Part shown: positions 49,135-57,783 of the stretch, one piece after another
Layout of the letters: each line of letters starts with the position of its first letter
How positions within the stretch are numbered: the stretch's first letter is position 1
Source: Treponema bryantii
GTDB taxonomy: Bacteria; Spirochaetota; Spirochaetia; Treponematales; Treponemataceae
DNA length: 64,000 nt
Assembly: GCF_900111035.1 (NCBI RefSeq)
Contig: NZ_FOFU01000002.1
Span: 62,001-126,000, forward strand
Direction: 5' to 3'
Notes under the pieces: model-generated
The model's input: the letters and a program-made list of their open reading frames with translations, nothing else
Databases searched by the model: none
What the model was told of the DNA's origin: nothing
Program-made: the position numbers and the translations under genes

Positions 49135-51232
49135 GCAGCAGCTCCTTTACCTTTGCAGTAAGGCTTTCGCGTTCAAAATCAGATTTTACAATATAGCCCT
49201 GTGCACCAAGATTCTTTGCCTTATCCAGGGTGTCGCTTTCGAACACAGAGGAAACCATAATAACCGGAATATTTTTAAATTCTTCTTTATGGCGCATATT
49301 GTGAAGAAGGACAAATCCATCCATACGAGGCATTTTTACATCAGTTACAACAAGATCAAATTTGTGCTGCTTCATTTTTTCAAGAGCATCAATTCCATCA
49401 ACTGCTGTAGAAACATTATAGTTTTCTGCTTCTAGAATAATCTGTTCGATATGGCGGGTTGTATGAGAATCATCAACAACAAGTACAGAATAAATCTTCG
49501 GCATTTTGCGAACTTCAAGATTCTTAATGTCGTAAACGTTTACAACCTTGAAGCGGCGGATTGTATCTGGAATATTCAGAACCGGAATGATGCGGTAGTT
49601 CTCATCAAATACAACACCCTGAAGCGCATTAAAATCCTTGAGCAGAGGTGGTACAGGCTTAATTACGACAGTACCATAGTGCAGAATCTTATCTACCATA
49701 ATTCCAATCTTTTTATTCAGATATTCAAGAATGACAACAGACACCTCTGTCTTTGTATTTGTTCTCTTGATTGAATTATTATTGATAATATCAAAATCAA
49801 AAATCGGAACCAGCTCATTATGAATATTCAAAACCGGACCGTGCTGAAGCTGCAAGAAATCAGCTTTATTTACCGTGAGAATCTCTTTTATGTAATGTGA
49901 AAGAATCAGATATGAACTGTCTGAAACAGAAACAAAAAGTCCATCCTGTGTAGCAAGAGAAGCCGGAAGAGAAAGTTCAAAATCAGTTCCCTTATTAAGC
50001 TCCGAGTAAACTGTAATTTTTCCCTTAAGTTTATCCATTTCTGTTCGCACAACATCAAGACCAATACCGCGCCCAGAAAGTTCTGTCTGCTCATCTTTTG
50101 TTGAAAAGCCCGAAGCAAATATAAACTGCAGCAGGTCTGTAGAATCTGCAGAAAGAATTTCAGCCTCGCGTTCAGGGAACAGACGAAGAGCTTTCGCACG
50201 GATTTTTTCATAATCAATTCCGTGACCGTCATCTTTTACGTTTACAAAAATTCTGTTGGAAACCTGGCTTACAGAAATAGATATTGTTCCCATCTCAGGC
50301 TTACCAAGTTTTTTACGTTCCTCCGGCGATTCAATTCCATGGTCAATTGAGTTTCGTACAAGGTGAATCAAAATTGCAGGAAGCTTTTCCAGAATAAATT
50401 TATCTATTGTGATTTCTGACTGCGGAATATCAAACTCAATATTTTTTCCGGTCTTTAATGCTTCAGCTACAATTGAACGCTTAATAGGGCGCAGAATCAT
50501 ATCAAACGGAAGCATGCGAAGCGAGATGATATTTTTCTGAATATCAACGCTCTGATTTTCGAGAACGGAAATATTTTCTGAGAGCTCCTGGAACTCCTGG
50601 AATTCAGAAGCTTCACTTTTACCTTTTAAAACCTCAATCTCGTTCTTGAGTTTTATCTGACGCATAATAAGTTTGTCGAGAGACTGGAGAATTGAATCAA
50701 TCTGTGAAATCTGAACCTTGATTGTCTGAGAATCGTGGAAGAACTCCGAGTTCTCTTCATTCACCTGCTCATCCCCAGAAGCATCAGAGTTCTCAACGCT
50801 CTCCGACTCAGCCTGCTTCACCGAGAAATCAGTATTAAAATCATCTCCCTCCATTGACTGGTCGATATTATTAAGCACATCTTCATACTGTTCAAAAGTG
50901 CCGTCTGATCCATCTTCAATACTATCAATTACCTTATGCAGCAGATTGTTTACGCCCATTAAAAGCTGAATTATTTTATTTGGAATTTCAGTCTGGTTGC
51001 TCTGGATATTTTTAAAAACAGTTTCCAGATGGTTAATAACCTTTTCAATCTGAACATATTCCATCATACGGGAAGACCCCTTCAGCGTATGCAGAAGGCG
51101 GAGAATTTCCTTTAAGCAACCTGTATTTCTTTTTTCTTTTGATGCAAGAATTGCAATATCATCAAGAGAGTCAAGAATCTCACGAGCTTCGGAAATATAG
51201 TCTGTCTTAAACAGGTTTTTATCAAGATTCAT
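49127..51232 (-). CDS. cheA: Hybrid CheA histidine kinase with C-terminal receiver
   Basis: A 701-aa kinase. The Hpt domain (1-105) carries the phosphoacceptor His48 in RLLHTLKGSSRMM. An acidic linker with no clear P2 (CheY-binding) domain follows, then dimerisation and ATPase domains with HLVRNSIDHGIESPEERKK, VKDDGHGIDYEKI and SGRGIGLDVVRTEM. A CheW-like domain spans ~430-560. The receiver is at ~575-700, with the acidic pair in LVVDDSHTTR, Asp in LVVTDVKMPRMDG and Lys in YIVKSDF. The fused receiver and missing P2 are features of alternative-function (non-flagellar) chemosensory systems. It starts directly after the cheR stop with GGAGGAGG. Confidence 0.93.
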   Translation of the reverse strand: MNLDKNLFKTDYISEAREILDSLDDIAILASKEKRNTGCLKEILRLLHTLKGSSRMMEYVQIEKVINHLETVFKNIQSNQTEIPNKIIQLLMGVNNLLHKVIDSIEDGSDGTFEQYEDVLNNIDQSMEGDDFNTDFSVKQAESESVENSDASGDEQVNEENSEFFHDSQTIKVQISQIDSILQSLDKLIMRQIKLKNEIEVLKGKSEASEFQEFQELSENISVLENQSVDIQKNIISLRMLPFDMILRPIKRSIVAEALKTGKNIEFDIPQSEITIDKFILEKLPAILIHLVRNSIDHGIESPEERKKLGKPEMGTISISVSQVSNRIFVNVKDDGHGIDYEKIRAKALRLFPEREAEILSADSTDLLQFIFASGFSTKDEQTELSGRGIGLDVVRTEMDKLKGKITVYSELNKGTDFELSLPASLATQDGLFVSVSDSSYLILSHYIKEILTVNKADFLQLQHGPVLNIHNELVPIFDFDIINNNSIKRTNTKTEVSVVILEYLNKKIGIMVDKILHYGTVVIKPVPPLLKDFNALQGVVFDENYRIIPVLNIPDTIRRFKVVNVYDIKNLEVRKMPKIYSVLVVDDSHTTRHIEQIILEAENYNVSTAVDGIDALEKMKQHKFDLVVTDVKMPRMDGFVLLHNMRHKEEFKNIPVIMVSSVFESDTLDKAKNLGAQGYIVKSDFERESLTAKVKELLHE

Positions 51233-52624
51233 TTACTGCCCTCCTCCCATAGAAAAAGTATCGCAAAGCGAATATATGTAAGCCGGACTAAAGGAATCCA
51301 GCGTAAAGTCATAAGGAACATCGTTTCCAGAAGAGGAAATCAACTCCTTGCATTTTGAAAAACAGTTGAGCGCCGGTGCAGTACGGCCAAGATCTCGCAG
51401 CACCATTCCGTGATAGAAAAAGGCCGGCCAGAAATCAGGAGAAATACTTTCGGCATTTGCAAAAAAAGTTTCTGCATCTGCACGGTTGTCTGCATGATAC
51501 TCAACATAGCCCTGCATAAAGTACGAATATTTTTTTGTATCTTTTCCGGAAATTGTGCGGGCGATGGCACGGGCCTTAGCAAAATCACCGCGGGTTATTT
51601 CTGTGCAGACATCTTCATAAACTTTCTTTACGTCAAAAGAACTGCCTTTTGAAACTGCATCAAGAGCAGCCTTTGCTTCTCGAAGGTTATTATTTGTTTC
51701 TGCAAATTTCTGAATCTTAACTTTTTGAACCGCATTCTGAATCTTTTCTTTTTTACGTTCAGATTCCTTCTTTTTAAGGCAGCGGTCTATTGGAGTTCCT
51801 GCCGGGTCTGCTCGTTTTGCATTTTGATTTTTCACAAAATAGTAAACATCACCTGTATTTGTTTTGTAAAAATTGTCAGGAATTACTGTATTATCAATTG
51901 AGCCGATTTCGTTCATTGAAAAGAAAAGTCTGCCGTCATTCTTAAGACGTTCAGTAACTTTTTTAGTAACAAGGATTCTTGTCTCTTTATCAAAATAAAT
52001 GAAAACATTTCTCATAAAGAGAATATCTACATTCTCAAAGAACGGCAGTTTATCAAGCCCATCCTGAATAAGATTAAACTTAAAGGTCTGGATACGATAA
52101 AGAAAATCACGGTTAAAAATTATTTCCGTTTCGGTTCTTGTTGAGAATGGTTCTAAAAGCTTGTGATATTTCTGACCGTCAGAACGAAGTGAGAATGAAG
52201 AATAGCGGCCTCTTTTAATTGCAGCCAGAGCGTTATCATCAATATCAGATGCGTAAATTGTCAGATTCACATTCATAGAAAGTGCGAGCGCCAGAAGAGA
52301 AATCGGTTCTTCTCCAGTCGAACAGCAGCAGGTCCAGATTGTAAGATTTTTTCCCATATACTTTGGGAATATTTCTTTTTTCAGATAATCAAACTGTCGT
52401 TCCTCGCGGAAGAAATATGTTTCATTTACTGTAACGAGATTTATTACTTCATCAAAATCTGGAGTATGAGGAACAAGGCTGCGGCAGAATTCCATTGGAG
52501 TCATTCCTCGAACAGAGGCTTTCTTTTCTATATGCGAAATGAGAGTCTGCTGCTGCGATTTAGCAACGTAGATACCTGAATAAACGAGAATCTTGGAATT
52601 TAACAATTCAATCAGTTCGTTCAT
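51233..52624 (-). CDS. cheR: CheR methyltransferase with C-terminal TPR-like extension
   Basis: A 463-aa MCP glutamate methyltransferase. Start at ATG 52624 (MNELIELLNSKILVYSGI), which forms an ATGA overlap with the cheB stop. The CheR core (~1-275) has VTVNETYFFREERQFDYL, the SAM site WTCCCSTGEEPISLLALAL, and ILFMRNVFIYFDKETR. A basic linker then leads to ~150 helical residues with TPR-like units (GDFAKARAIARTISGKD; YFMQGYVEYHADNRADAETF). TPR-bearing CheR proteins are typical of non-flagellar chemosensory clusters, where the extension controls protein contacts. Confidence 0.92.
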   Translation of the reverse strand: MNELIELLNSKILVYSGIYVAKSQQQTLISHIEKKASVRGMTPMEFCRSLVPHTPDFDEVINLVTVNETYFFREERQFDYLKKEIFPKYMGKNLTIWTCCCSTGEEPISLLALALSMNVNLTIYASDIDDNALAAIKRGRYSSFSLRSDGQKYHKLLEPFSTRTETEIIFNRDFLYRIQTFKFNLIQDGLDKLPFFENVDILFMRNVFIYFDKETRILVTKKVTERLKNDGRLFFSMNEIGSIDNTVIPDNFYKTNTGDVYYFVKNQNAKRADPAGTPIDRCLKKKESERKKEKIQNAVQKVKIQKFAETNNNLREAKAALDAVSKGSSFDVKKVYEDVCTEITRGDFAKARAIARTISGKDTKKYSYFMQGYVEYHADNRADAETFFANAESISPDFWPAFFYHGMVLRDLGRTAPALNCFSKCKELISSSGNDVPYDFTLDSFSPAYIYSLCDTFSMGGGQ

Positions 52625-53673
52625 ACAAGACTCCATAATCGCTGTGGTATCTGATTCAGCGGAAGCACCTCGCATGAACCGCCCATTTCATAAGCAGCCT
52701 TTGGCATTCCATAAATTACACTGGAAGCTTTATCCTGTGTGATTGTATAAGCACCAATCTGTTTAAGATGCAGACATTCTTTTGCGCCATCTGCCCCCAT
52801 TCCTGTAAGCACTACGGCAATACAATCTGCGCCTAAAACTCTGGCAGCACTTTCAAACATTTTATCTACTGACGGACGAAGGAAATTAACCGGCGCATCA
52901 TGATTCAAAATGATATTAAAAGTGTTTTCCGGATATGCAACAAAAGTTATGTGAACATCTGAAGGTGCAAAATAAACATGTCCAGGCAATGGTCTGACAT
53001 TATTTTCTGCAAGGTGAACTGGAATTGTAGATTCAGAACCTAACCAGGTTATAAGATTTTTATCAAAGAATGAATCTATATGCTGCGTAATAATAATTGG
53101 AAGCGGAAAGTTTTTTCCAATTCCCTTAAGGAATTCAAGAAGCGCACCAGGACCTCCTGTTGAAACGCCGACAAGTACAGCCTTAAATTTACGGCCCTTA
53201 TAATTCTTTGAAACTACCTGTAAAGCTTGTGAAACACTTCCGTCTTCGTTCAAAGAAGAATTTAAGGCAGAAGGATGATTTCCAAAAACCACTGAACATT
53301 TTACATCCATAATCAGCTGCTCAAGATATTCAGCATATTCTGAAATTTTTGAAGTAGAAAAATTTATAAACTCCGGCATCTCAACGAACTTTATATTCTG
53401 CGGAGTAAAATAAGGTTTTGCATCTGGAGTATAATAAATAATTGCAGGAACTTGTGTTGTATGGCTGTAATCTGAAAGTGTGCTTGGTCTTTCTGAATCA
53501 AAAAGATTTTTATCTGAAATTACGATATCGGGATTCTGTTGTGACAGGCCATCTTTAAGAGCACCATAAGAAGCAGCTTCTCCGACCCACTCAAGTTTTG
53601 CGGTTTTGAGAATTATTTCTTTTAATACAGAACGAACAACGGCAGAAGAGCCAGCCACAAGAACACGAATCAT
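52621..53673 (-). CDS. cheB: CheB-type methylesterase with degenerate receiver
   Basis: A 350-aa protein. The methylesterase domain (~160-348) has the catalytic Ser in VLVGVSTGGPGALLEF, His in IIITQHIDSFFDKNL and Asp in VVLTGMGADGAKE. The N-terminal receiver has lost its acidic pair (VLVAGSSAVVRSVL where VVDDSAVVR is usual) but keeps Asp in DIVISDKNLF. Activation by ordinary phosphotransfer from CheA is therefore doubtful. The gene overlaps cheR and the divergent cheW by 4 bp each (ATGA). Confidence 0.92.
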   Translation of the reverse strand: MIRVLVAGSSAVVRSVLKEIILKTAKLEWVGEAASYGALKDGLSQQNPDIVISDKNLFDSERPSTLSDYSHTTQVPAIIYYTPDAKPYFTPQNIKFVEMPEFINFSTSKISEYAEYLEQLIMDVKCSVVFGNHPSALNSSLNEDGSVSQALQVVSKNYKGRKFKAVLVGVSTGGPGALLEFLKGIGKNFPLPIIITQHIDSFFDKNLITWLGSESTIPVHLAENNVRPLPGHVYFAPSDVHITFVAYPENTFNIILNHDAPVNFLRPSVDKMFESAARVLGADCIAVVLTGMGADGAKECLHLKQIGAYTITQDKASSVIYGMPKAAYEMGGSCEVLPLNQIPQRLWSLV

Positions 53674-54113
53674 AATTCCTCCAGTTCGTTATCAGTCATA
53701 TAATGAATTGTCTTATACACATCTAACAGAATCCGCAGTTTCTCATCCTTAAAGCCACAGGCAAGTACACCAAATTTCTTAAACTGTTCTGCATAAAAAT
53801 CAGAAAAAAGAGACAATTCACTTAATGGAATTGTACAGACCTTACATTCCTGTGTAGTGATGATGGAAATATGATTAAGCGGATTTTCAGTATCCTCAGA
53901 TTTCAATACAATCATTGTTTTAATTTCTGATTCGTGAGGAGACTGCATAAAAACTGAAGCTACTTCATCAAAATCATAGATACCGCTTTCTTTACCCTGA
54001 ATCTGCTTCATATCAAGGTCTTTTACACCAACTGAAGAAGCCACACAGTCATTTGGTATCAAAAAGTCTATCTGTTGATAAGCAATGCTAATAAATCTAT
54101 CAGGCTGCGGCAA
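53670..54113 (-). CDS. Divergent CheW-like adaptor
   Basis: A 147-aa cytoplasmic protein whose position, length and strand pattern suggest a CheW-fold (DRFISIAYQQIDFLIPNDCV; LACGFKDEKLRILLDVYKTI). The usual NLRG-type motif is absent, so the assignment depends partly on context. It overlaps the upstream cheW by 14 bp and cheB by 4 bp. A second, divergent CheW could give specificity toward one receptor or act as an inhibitory adaptor. Confidence 0.65.
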   Translation of the reverse strand: MPQPDRFISIAYQQIDFLIPNDCVASSVGVKDLDMKQIQGKESGIYDFDEVASVFMQSPHESEIKTMIVLKSEDTENPLNHISIITTQECKVCTIPLSELSLFSDFYAEQFKKFGVLACGFKDEKLRILLDVYKTIHYMTDNELEEL

Positions 54114-54606
54114 TTTCTTTTCCTACTTTCTCTATAATTGACTGAACGTTCAGTACAAATACTTCCTGCCCGTTTATGTTAAGGGTGCCATCATAAAAAT
54201 CAGAAAGTTCTGCTTCTGAAAATTTTACTACATCTTTTTCTGAGGCAGTAAAAAAGTCTTTTACATCTGTAATTCGAAGACAGGTATGACTTTCATCATT
54301 CATAACGATAAAAAGAAGCGATTTTTGAGGTTCTTTTCCTTCAAGTACGGCGGAATCAATTACAACATAAGGATCACCGTATCTGTTAAGGACACCATTT
54401 ACATAGGGAGGAACAAAAGGAAGAGGAAAGACTGTTGCATCACGCAGAATTTCTTTTACAATTTCAGCTGGAATTGCATATTGATTGTTACCATCTGCCT
54501 GATTTCCGATTGTAAAAATAAGCCAGGTTGTTTTCTTTTCAACTTTATGTTCTGTTGTTTTTTCCTGTTTGCCACTTTTAATTAATGATAAAATCTCTTC
54601 TGACAT
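54100..54606 (-). CDS. cheW: CheW adaptor
   Basis: A 168-aa CheW coupling protein linking receptors to CheA. Family landmarks: WLIFTIGNQ, QYAIPAEIVKEILRDATVFP, PPYVNGVLNRYGDPYVVIDS (the position of the NLRG motif) and LNINGQEVFVLNVQSIIEKV. The first ~25 residues form a charged tail. It is the first gene of the operon. There is no Shine-Dalgarno; a -10 box TATAAT lies only 8 nt before the ATG, so the operon message may start leaderless. Confidence 0.9.
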   Translation of the reverse strand: MSEEILSLIKSGKQEKTTEHKVEKKTTWLIFTIGNQADGNNQYAIPAEIVKEILRDATVFPLPFVPPYVNGVLNRYGDPYVVIDSAVLEGKEPQKSLLFIVMNDESHTCLRITDVKDFFTASEKDVVKFSEAELSDFYDGTLNINGQEVFVLNVQSIIEKVGKEIAAA

Positions 54607-54614
54607 AATACTAT

Positions 54615-54643
54615 ATTATAGACCTATATTTAGAATATTTCCA
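54615..54643 (-). promoter_or_regulatory. Promoter of the chemosensory operon, probably leaderless
   Basis: Minus strand TGGAAA (54638-54643), 17-nt spacer, TATAAT (54615-54620), then 8 nt to the cheW ATG. The -35 box overlaps the palindrome at 54642-54657 by two bases. Confidence 0.6.
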
Positions 54644-54657
54644 CTAATAAATTAGTG
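54642..54657. promoter_or_regulatory. Perfect inverted repeat, candidate operator
   Basis: CACTAAT-AA-ATTAGTG, 7-bp perfect arms, in the spacer between the che operon and the divergent cyclase gene and abutting the che -35 box. Possible site for a regulator of both. Confidence 0.5.
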
Positions 54658-54732
54658 TTATTCATGATTTTAATAAGAATAGTATTTTGAAAAAATTTGC
54701 TTTTATATAATTTTGGGCAGATAATATTTATT

Positions 54733-57700
54733 ATGAAAAAGTTAGTTTTTTCTATAATAATTCTAACATTTTCTTTTTCATGTTTCTCACAAAGCAGTTT
54801 CTTTGATAATTATGTTTATCAGTCTTGGAGTGAGTTTGGAGGACTTTCGGGGACTACTGCAAATGACATTTATCAGACGAGAGACGGTTATATAGACATA
54901 GGAACATACGAAGGACTTGTTAAATTTGACGGAGTTGAGTTCACTACACTGAACCGAATTTCAAACAAAGAATACGATTTTGTTTCTGCGAGAACTATTA
55001 TACAGGACAGCCGGGGAGATATATGGGTTGGCTCTAATGATGAAGGACTTCACAGAATATCTGATGCGGGCAATAAGACTTATAAAATGGAAAACGGTCT
55101 GCCTAATAATTCAGTTCGTGCTCTTTGCGAAGATACCATTGGAAACATCTGGGTTGGAACAGCCAGCGGTGTAGTTTACATTACTCCAGACGGGAAACTT
55201 ATAAATCCTCAGTTCGGAGCCGGAACCACAGCAAACGGTGTAATCGCATCAAATCTTTTCTGCGATGACCACGGACGAATCTGGCTTACGACCTCTAATG
55301 AAAATGGACTCTTCCTCTGTGAAGATGGAGTTTTTAAACCTCGTGAAGAATTCGAAAAATATTCAACCTATTTTGCAACGGCAATTTACCAGGATCATAA
55401 AGGAACTTTCTGGGTTGGTCTTGGAGACAAAGGAATTGCCACAATGCGCAACAACAAGGTTACTCTTTTAAAAACAGATACACTGCTTGACCACACGCCA
55501 ACTTGTACCATTCTTGAAGATGACAACGATGTAATCTGGTTTGGTACAGAGCATGGTCTTGTCGTTTATGCAAATAACAAATTCGAAGAATACAAGGGAG
55601 CACCTGAACTTACCGATTCAAATATCAACAGAATCATTCAGGACCGTGAAGACAATATCTGGTTTGCTACAGACCGAAACGGTATTGGAAAAATGACTCA
55701 CGGTAAATTCATAATGCACCGCCTTGGTAAAACTGTGAACAGTATTGTAGAAGCTCCTGATGGAAAAATCTGGGCAGCAACAGACAAGGGACTACTGTGT
55801 TATGAAAATGATGAACCTGTAGAAAACACACTCACGCGATATACAAAAGACCTTCGTGTTCGTCACGTAGAAGCAACCACAGATGGAAAAATTCTTGTCA
55901 GCTGTTATACAAAACCTGCTCAACTCATCTATAATGGAAAAACAATTAAAAGCTGGGATTCCGGCAATGGCCTTGCAGGAAATAAAGTCCGCGTTGCAAT
56001 CGAAACTGATAAGGATGAATACTACGTTGGTACCACAACAGGACTCAGCATCATTCACAAAGATGGCAGTATTGTTTCCCTTAAGCAGAATACCGGAGAT
56101 CTCGACACAGAATATGTAATGGCAATTTACAAGGATACTCACGGAATTGTCTGGGTTGGCACAGACGGCGGCGGTATCTTTCTGTTGAAAAATGAAAAGG
56201 TTTTCTCACACCTCACCTCAGCAGATGGAATTGCAGGAAATGTAATTTTCAAAATCAATCAGGATGCAAATGGAAACTTCTGGGTTTGTACTGGAAGTGG
56301 AATTACACGTATAAAAGATTTTGACACTACAAGAATCAGTAGACTTGAATGTAATACTATAAACTCTGAAAACGGAATTGGCACAAACTCAATTTTCCAG
56401 ATTATGTTTGATGCTTCAAATGATGCATGGATAACAAATAATCATGGTCTTGCATCTCTTTCAATGACAGAAATTGAAGAGCTTTTTGAAGGTAAACGTC
56501 AGAGCCTTACGACAAAATATTACAACAGGAATGACGGTCTTGATTCTGACGGAGCAACCTCTACAGCCCGTGCCATCATAGACAGCATGGGCAGACTGTG
56601 GATTCCTCTTGTAGATGGAATAGCAGTTTACGATCCTCAGAAAATCCGAAAGAGTACAATACTTCCTCTGGTTCAGATTGAAACAATTACTATTGATTCA
56701 GTAACTCATCAAAATACCGGCGAACTCATTGTTCTGAAACCAGGTACAAAGAGAATTGACATTAAATACACAGGAATCAGTTTTGATGCGCCTGAGCGTT
56801 TAACCTTCTCTCACATGCTCACTGGCTTTGATAAGGATTATACAATTCCAAGTTCTGAACGCGTTGTTTCTTACACAAACCTTGCTCCAGGAAAACATTC
56901 CTTCCTAGTATATGCAATAAACGGAAACGGACTTCAGTCAAATAACGACGAAATGATGTTCTTCTATCAAAAGCCATATATATGGCAGCGTCCTATTTTC
57001 TGGGTTGTTCTGTTCTCGTTACTGGCAGGTACAGGAATTGCTTATTTTTTAATTCGCGAACACAGAATCAAAATGGAAAACATCCGGCTTGAAGCTCTTG
57101 TTCAGGCGCGTACCGTTGACCTTGAAATCGAAAAGGATAAATCAGATAAACTTTTGCGTTCTATTCTTCCTGATAAAATTGCTGACAAGCTTAAGGAAAC
57201 AACCGGCGACAAATCTTTTGGTGAAGATTTCGAAAACGTTACACTGCTCTTCTCTGATATTGTCGGATTTACAAAAGTTTCCAGCGGACATAACGCTAAA
57301 GAAATTGTAAAGGCACTCAACAATCTGTTTACCCGTTTTGATGAACGTGCAAAAGATATGGGTGTCGAAAAAATCAAAACCATTGGAGATGCTTACATGG
57401 CTGCCTGTGGTGTTCCTGAAGCAAATGAAAATCATGCACGAATAATGATTGAGTTTGCAAAGGGCATGCTGAAAGACCTTGCAGAATACAATGAAACCGC
57501 AGATATTAAATTCCAGATTCGTATCGGTCTTAACTGCGGCCCTGTAACAGCAGGAGTAATTGGAACTCATAAGTTTATTTATGATGTCTGGGGAAATACA
57601 GTAAATGTTGCAAGCCGAATGGAAACAGCAGCAAACCCGGATGGAATAAGAATTACAGAAGATTTGAAAGAACATCTTAGTGATCAAAAGGATTTAAAAT

Positions 57701-57765
57701 TCAGTGAGCCTATTGAATGCCAGGTAAAAGGCAAAGGCAAAATGAAAACTTACGACGTTTTATAG
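54733..57765 (+). CDS. Propeller-sensor membrane adenylate cyclase
   Basis: A 1010-aa receptor cyclase starting at ATG 54733 (MKKLVFSIIILTFSFS, signal or lipoprotein-like leader). Residues ~25-660 are periplasmic two-component-regulator-type propeller blades (IWVGSNDEGLHRI, IWVGTASGVVYIT, FWVGLGDKGIATM). A Y_Y_Y-like domain follows (~680-745), then one membrane helix (FWVVLFSLLAGTGIAYFLI, ~755-775), a short coiled coil and a class III cyclase (~830-1010). Metal aspartates are in LLFSDIVGF and TIGDAYMAACG. Lys (EKIKTIGD) and Asp (YDVWGNTVNVASRME) select ATP. It is the second adenylate cyclase within 6 kb and diverges from the che operon. Confidence 0.93.
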   Translation: MKKLVFSIIILTFSFSCFSQSSFFDNYVYQSWSEFGGLSGTTANDIYQTRDGYIDIGTYEGLVKFDGVEFTTLNRISNKEYDFVSARTIIQDSRGDIWVGSNDEGLHRISDAGNKTYKMENGLPNNSVRALCEDTIGNIWVGTASGVVYITPDGKLINPQFGAGTTANGVIASNLFCDDHGRIWLTTSNENGLFLCEDGVFKPREEFEKYSTYFATAIYQDHKGTFWVGLGDKGIATMRNNKVTLLKTDTLLDHTPTCTILEDDNDVIWFGTEHGLVVYANNKFEEYKGAPELTDSNINRIIQDREDNIWFATDRNGIGKMTHGKFIMHRLGKTVNSIVEAPDGKIWAATDKGLLCYENDEPVENTLTRYTKDLRVRHVEATTDGKILVSCYTKPAQLIYNGKTIKSWDSGNGLAGNKVRVAIETDKDEYYVGTTTGLSIIHKDGSIVSLKQNTGDLDTEYVMAIYKDTHGIVWVGTDGGGIFLLKNEKVFSHLTSADGIAGNVIFKINQDANGNFWVCTGSGITRIKDFDTTRISRLECNTINSENGIGTNSIFQIMFDASNDAWITNNHGLASLSMTEIEELFEGKRQSLTTKYYNRNDGLDSDGATSTARAIIDSMGRLWIPLVDGIAVYDPQKIRKSTILPLVQIETITIDSVTHQNTGELIVLKPGTKRIDIKYTGISFDAPERLTFSHMLTGFDKDYTIPSSERVVSYTNLAPGKHSFLVYAINGNGLQSNNDEMMFFYQKPYIWQRPIFWVVLFSLLAGTGIAYFLIREHRIKMENIRLEALVQARTVDLEIEKDKSDKLLRSILPDKIADKLKETTGDKSFGEDFENVTLLFSDIVGFTKVSSGHNAKEIVKALNNLFTRFDERAKDMGVEKIKTIGDAYMAACGVPEANENHARIMIEFAKGMLKDLAEYNETADIKFQIRIGLNCGPVTAGVIGTHKFIYDVWGNTVNVASRMETAANPDGIRITEDLKEHLSDQKDLKFSEPIECQVKGKGKMKTYDVL

Positions 57766-57783
57766 ATTTAGGATAGGAGAGAT

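Noticed and set aside
57142-57687. Minus-strand open frame of 181 codons
   Set aside because: Antisense to the conserved cyclase domain and rich in Cys/Phe/Ile, as shadow frames are here.
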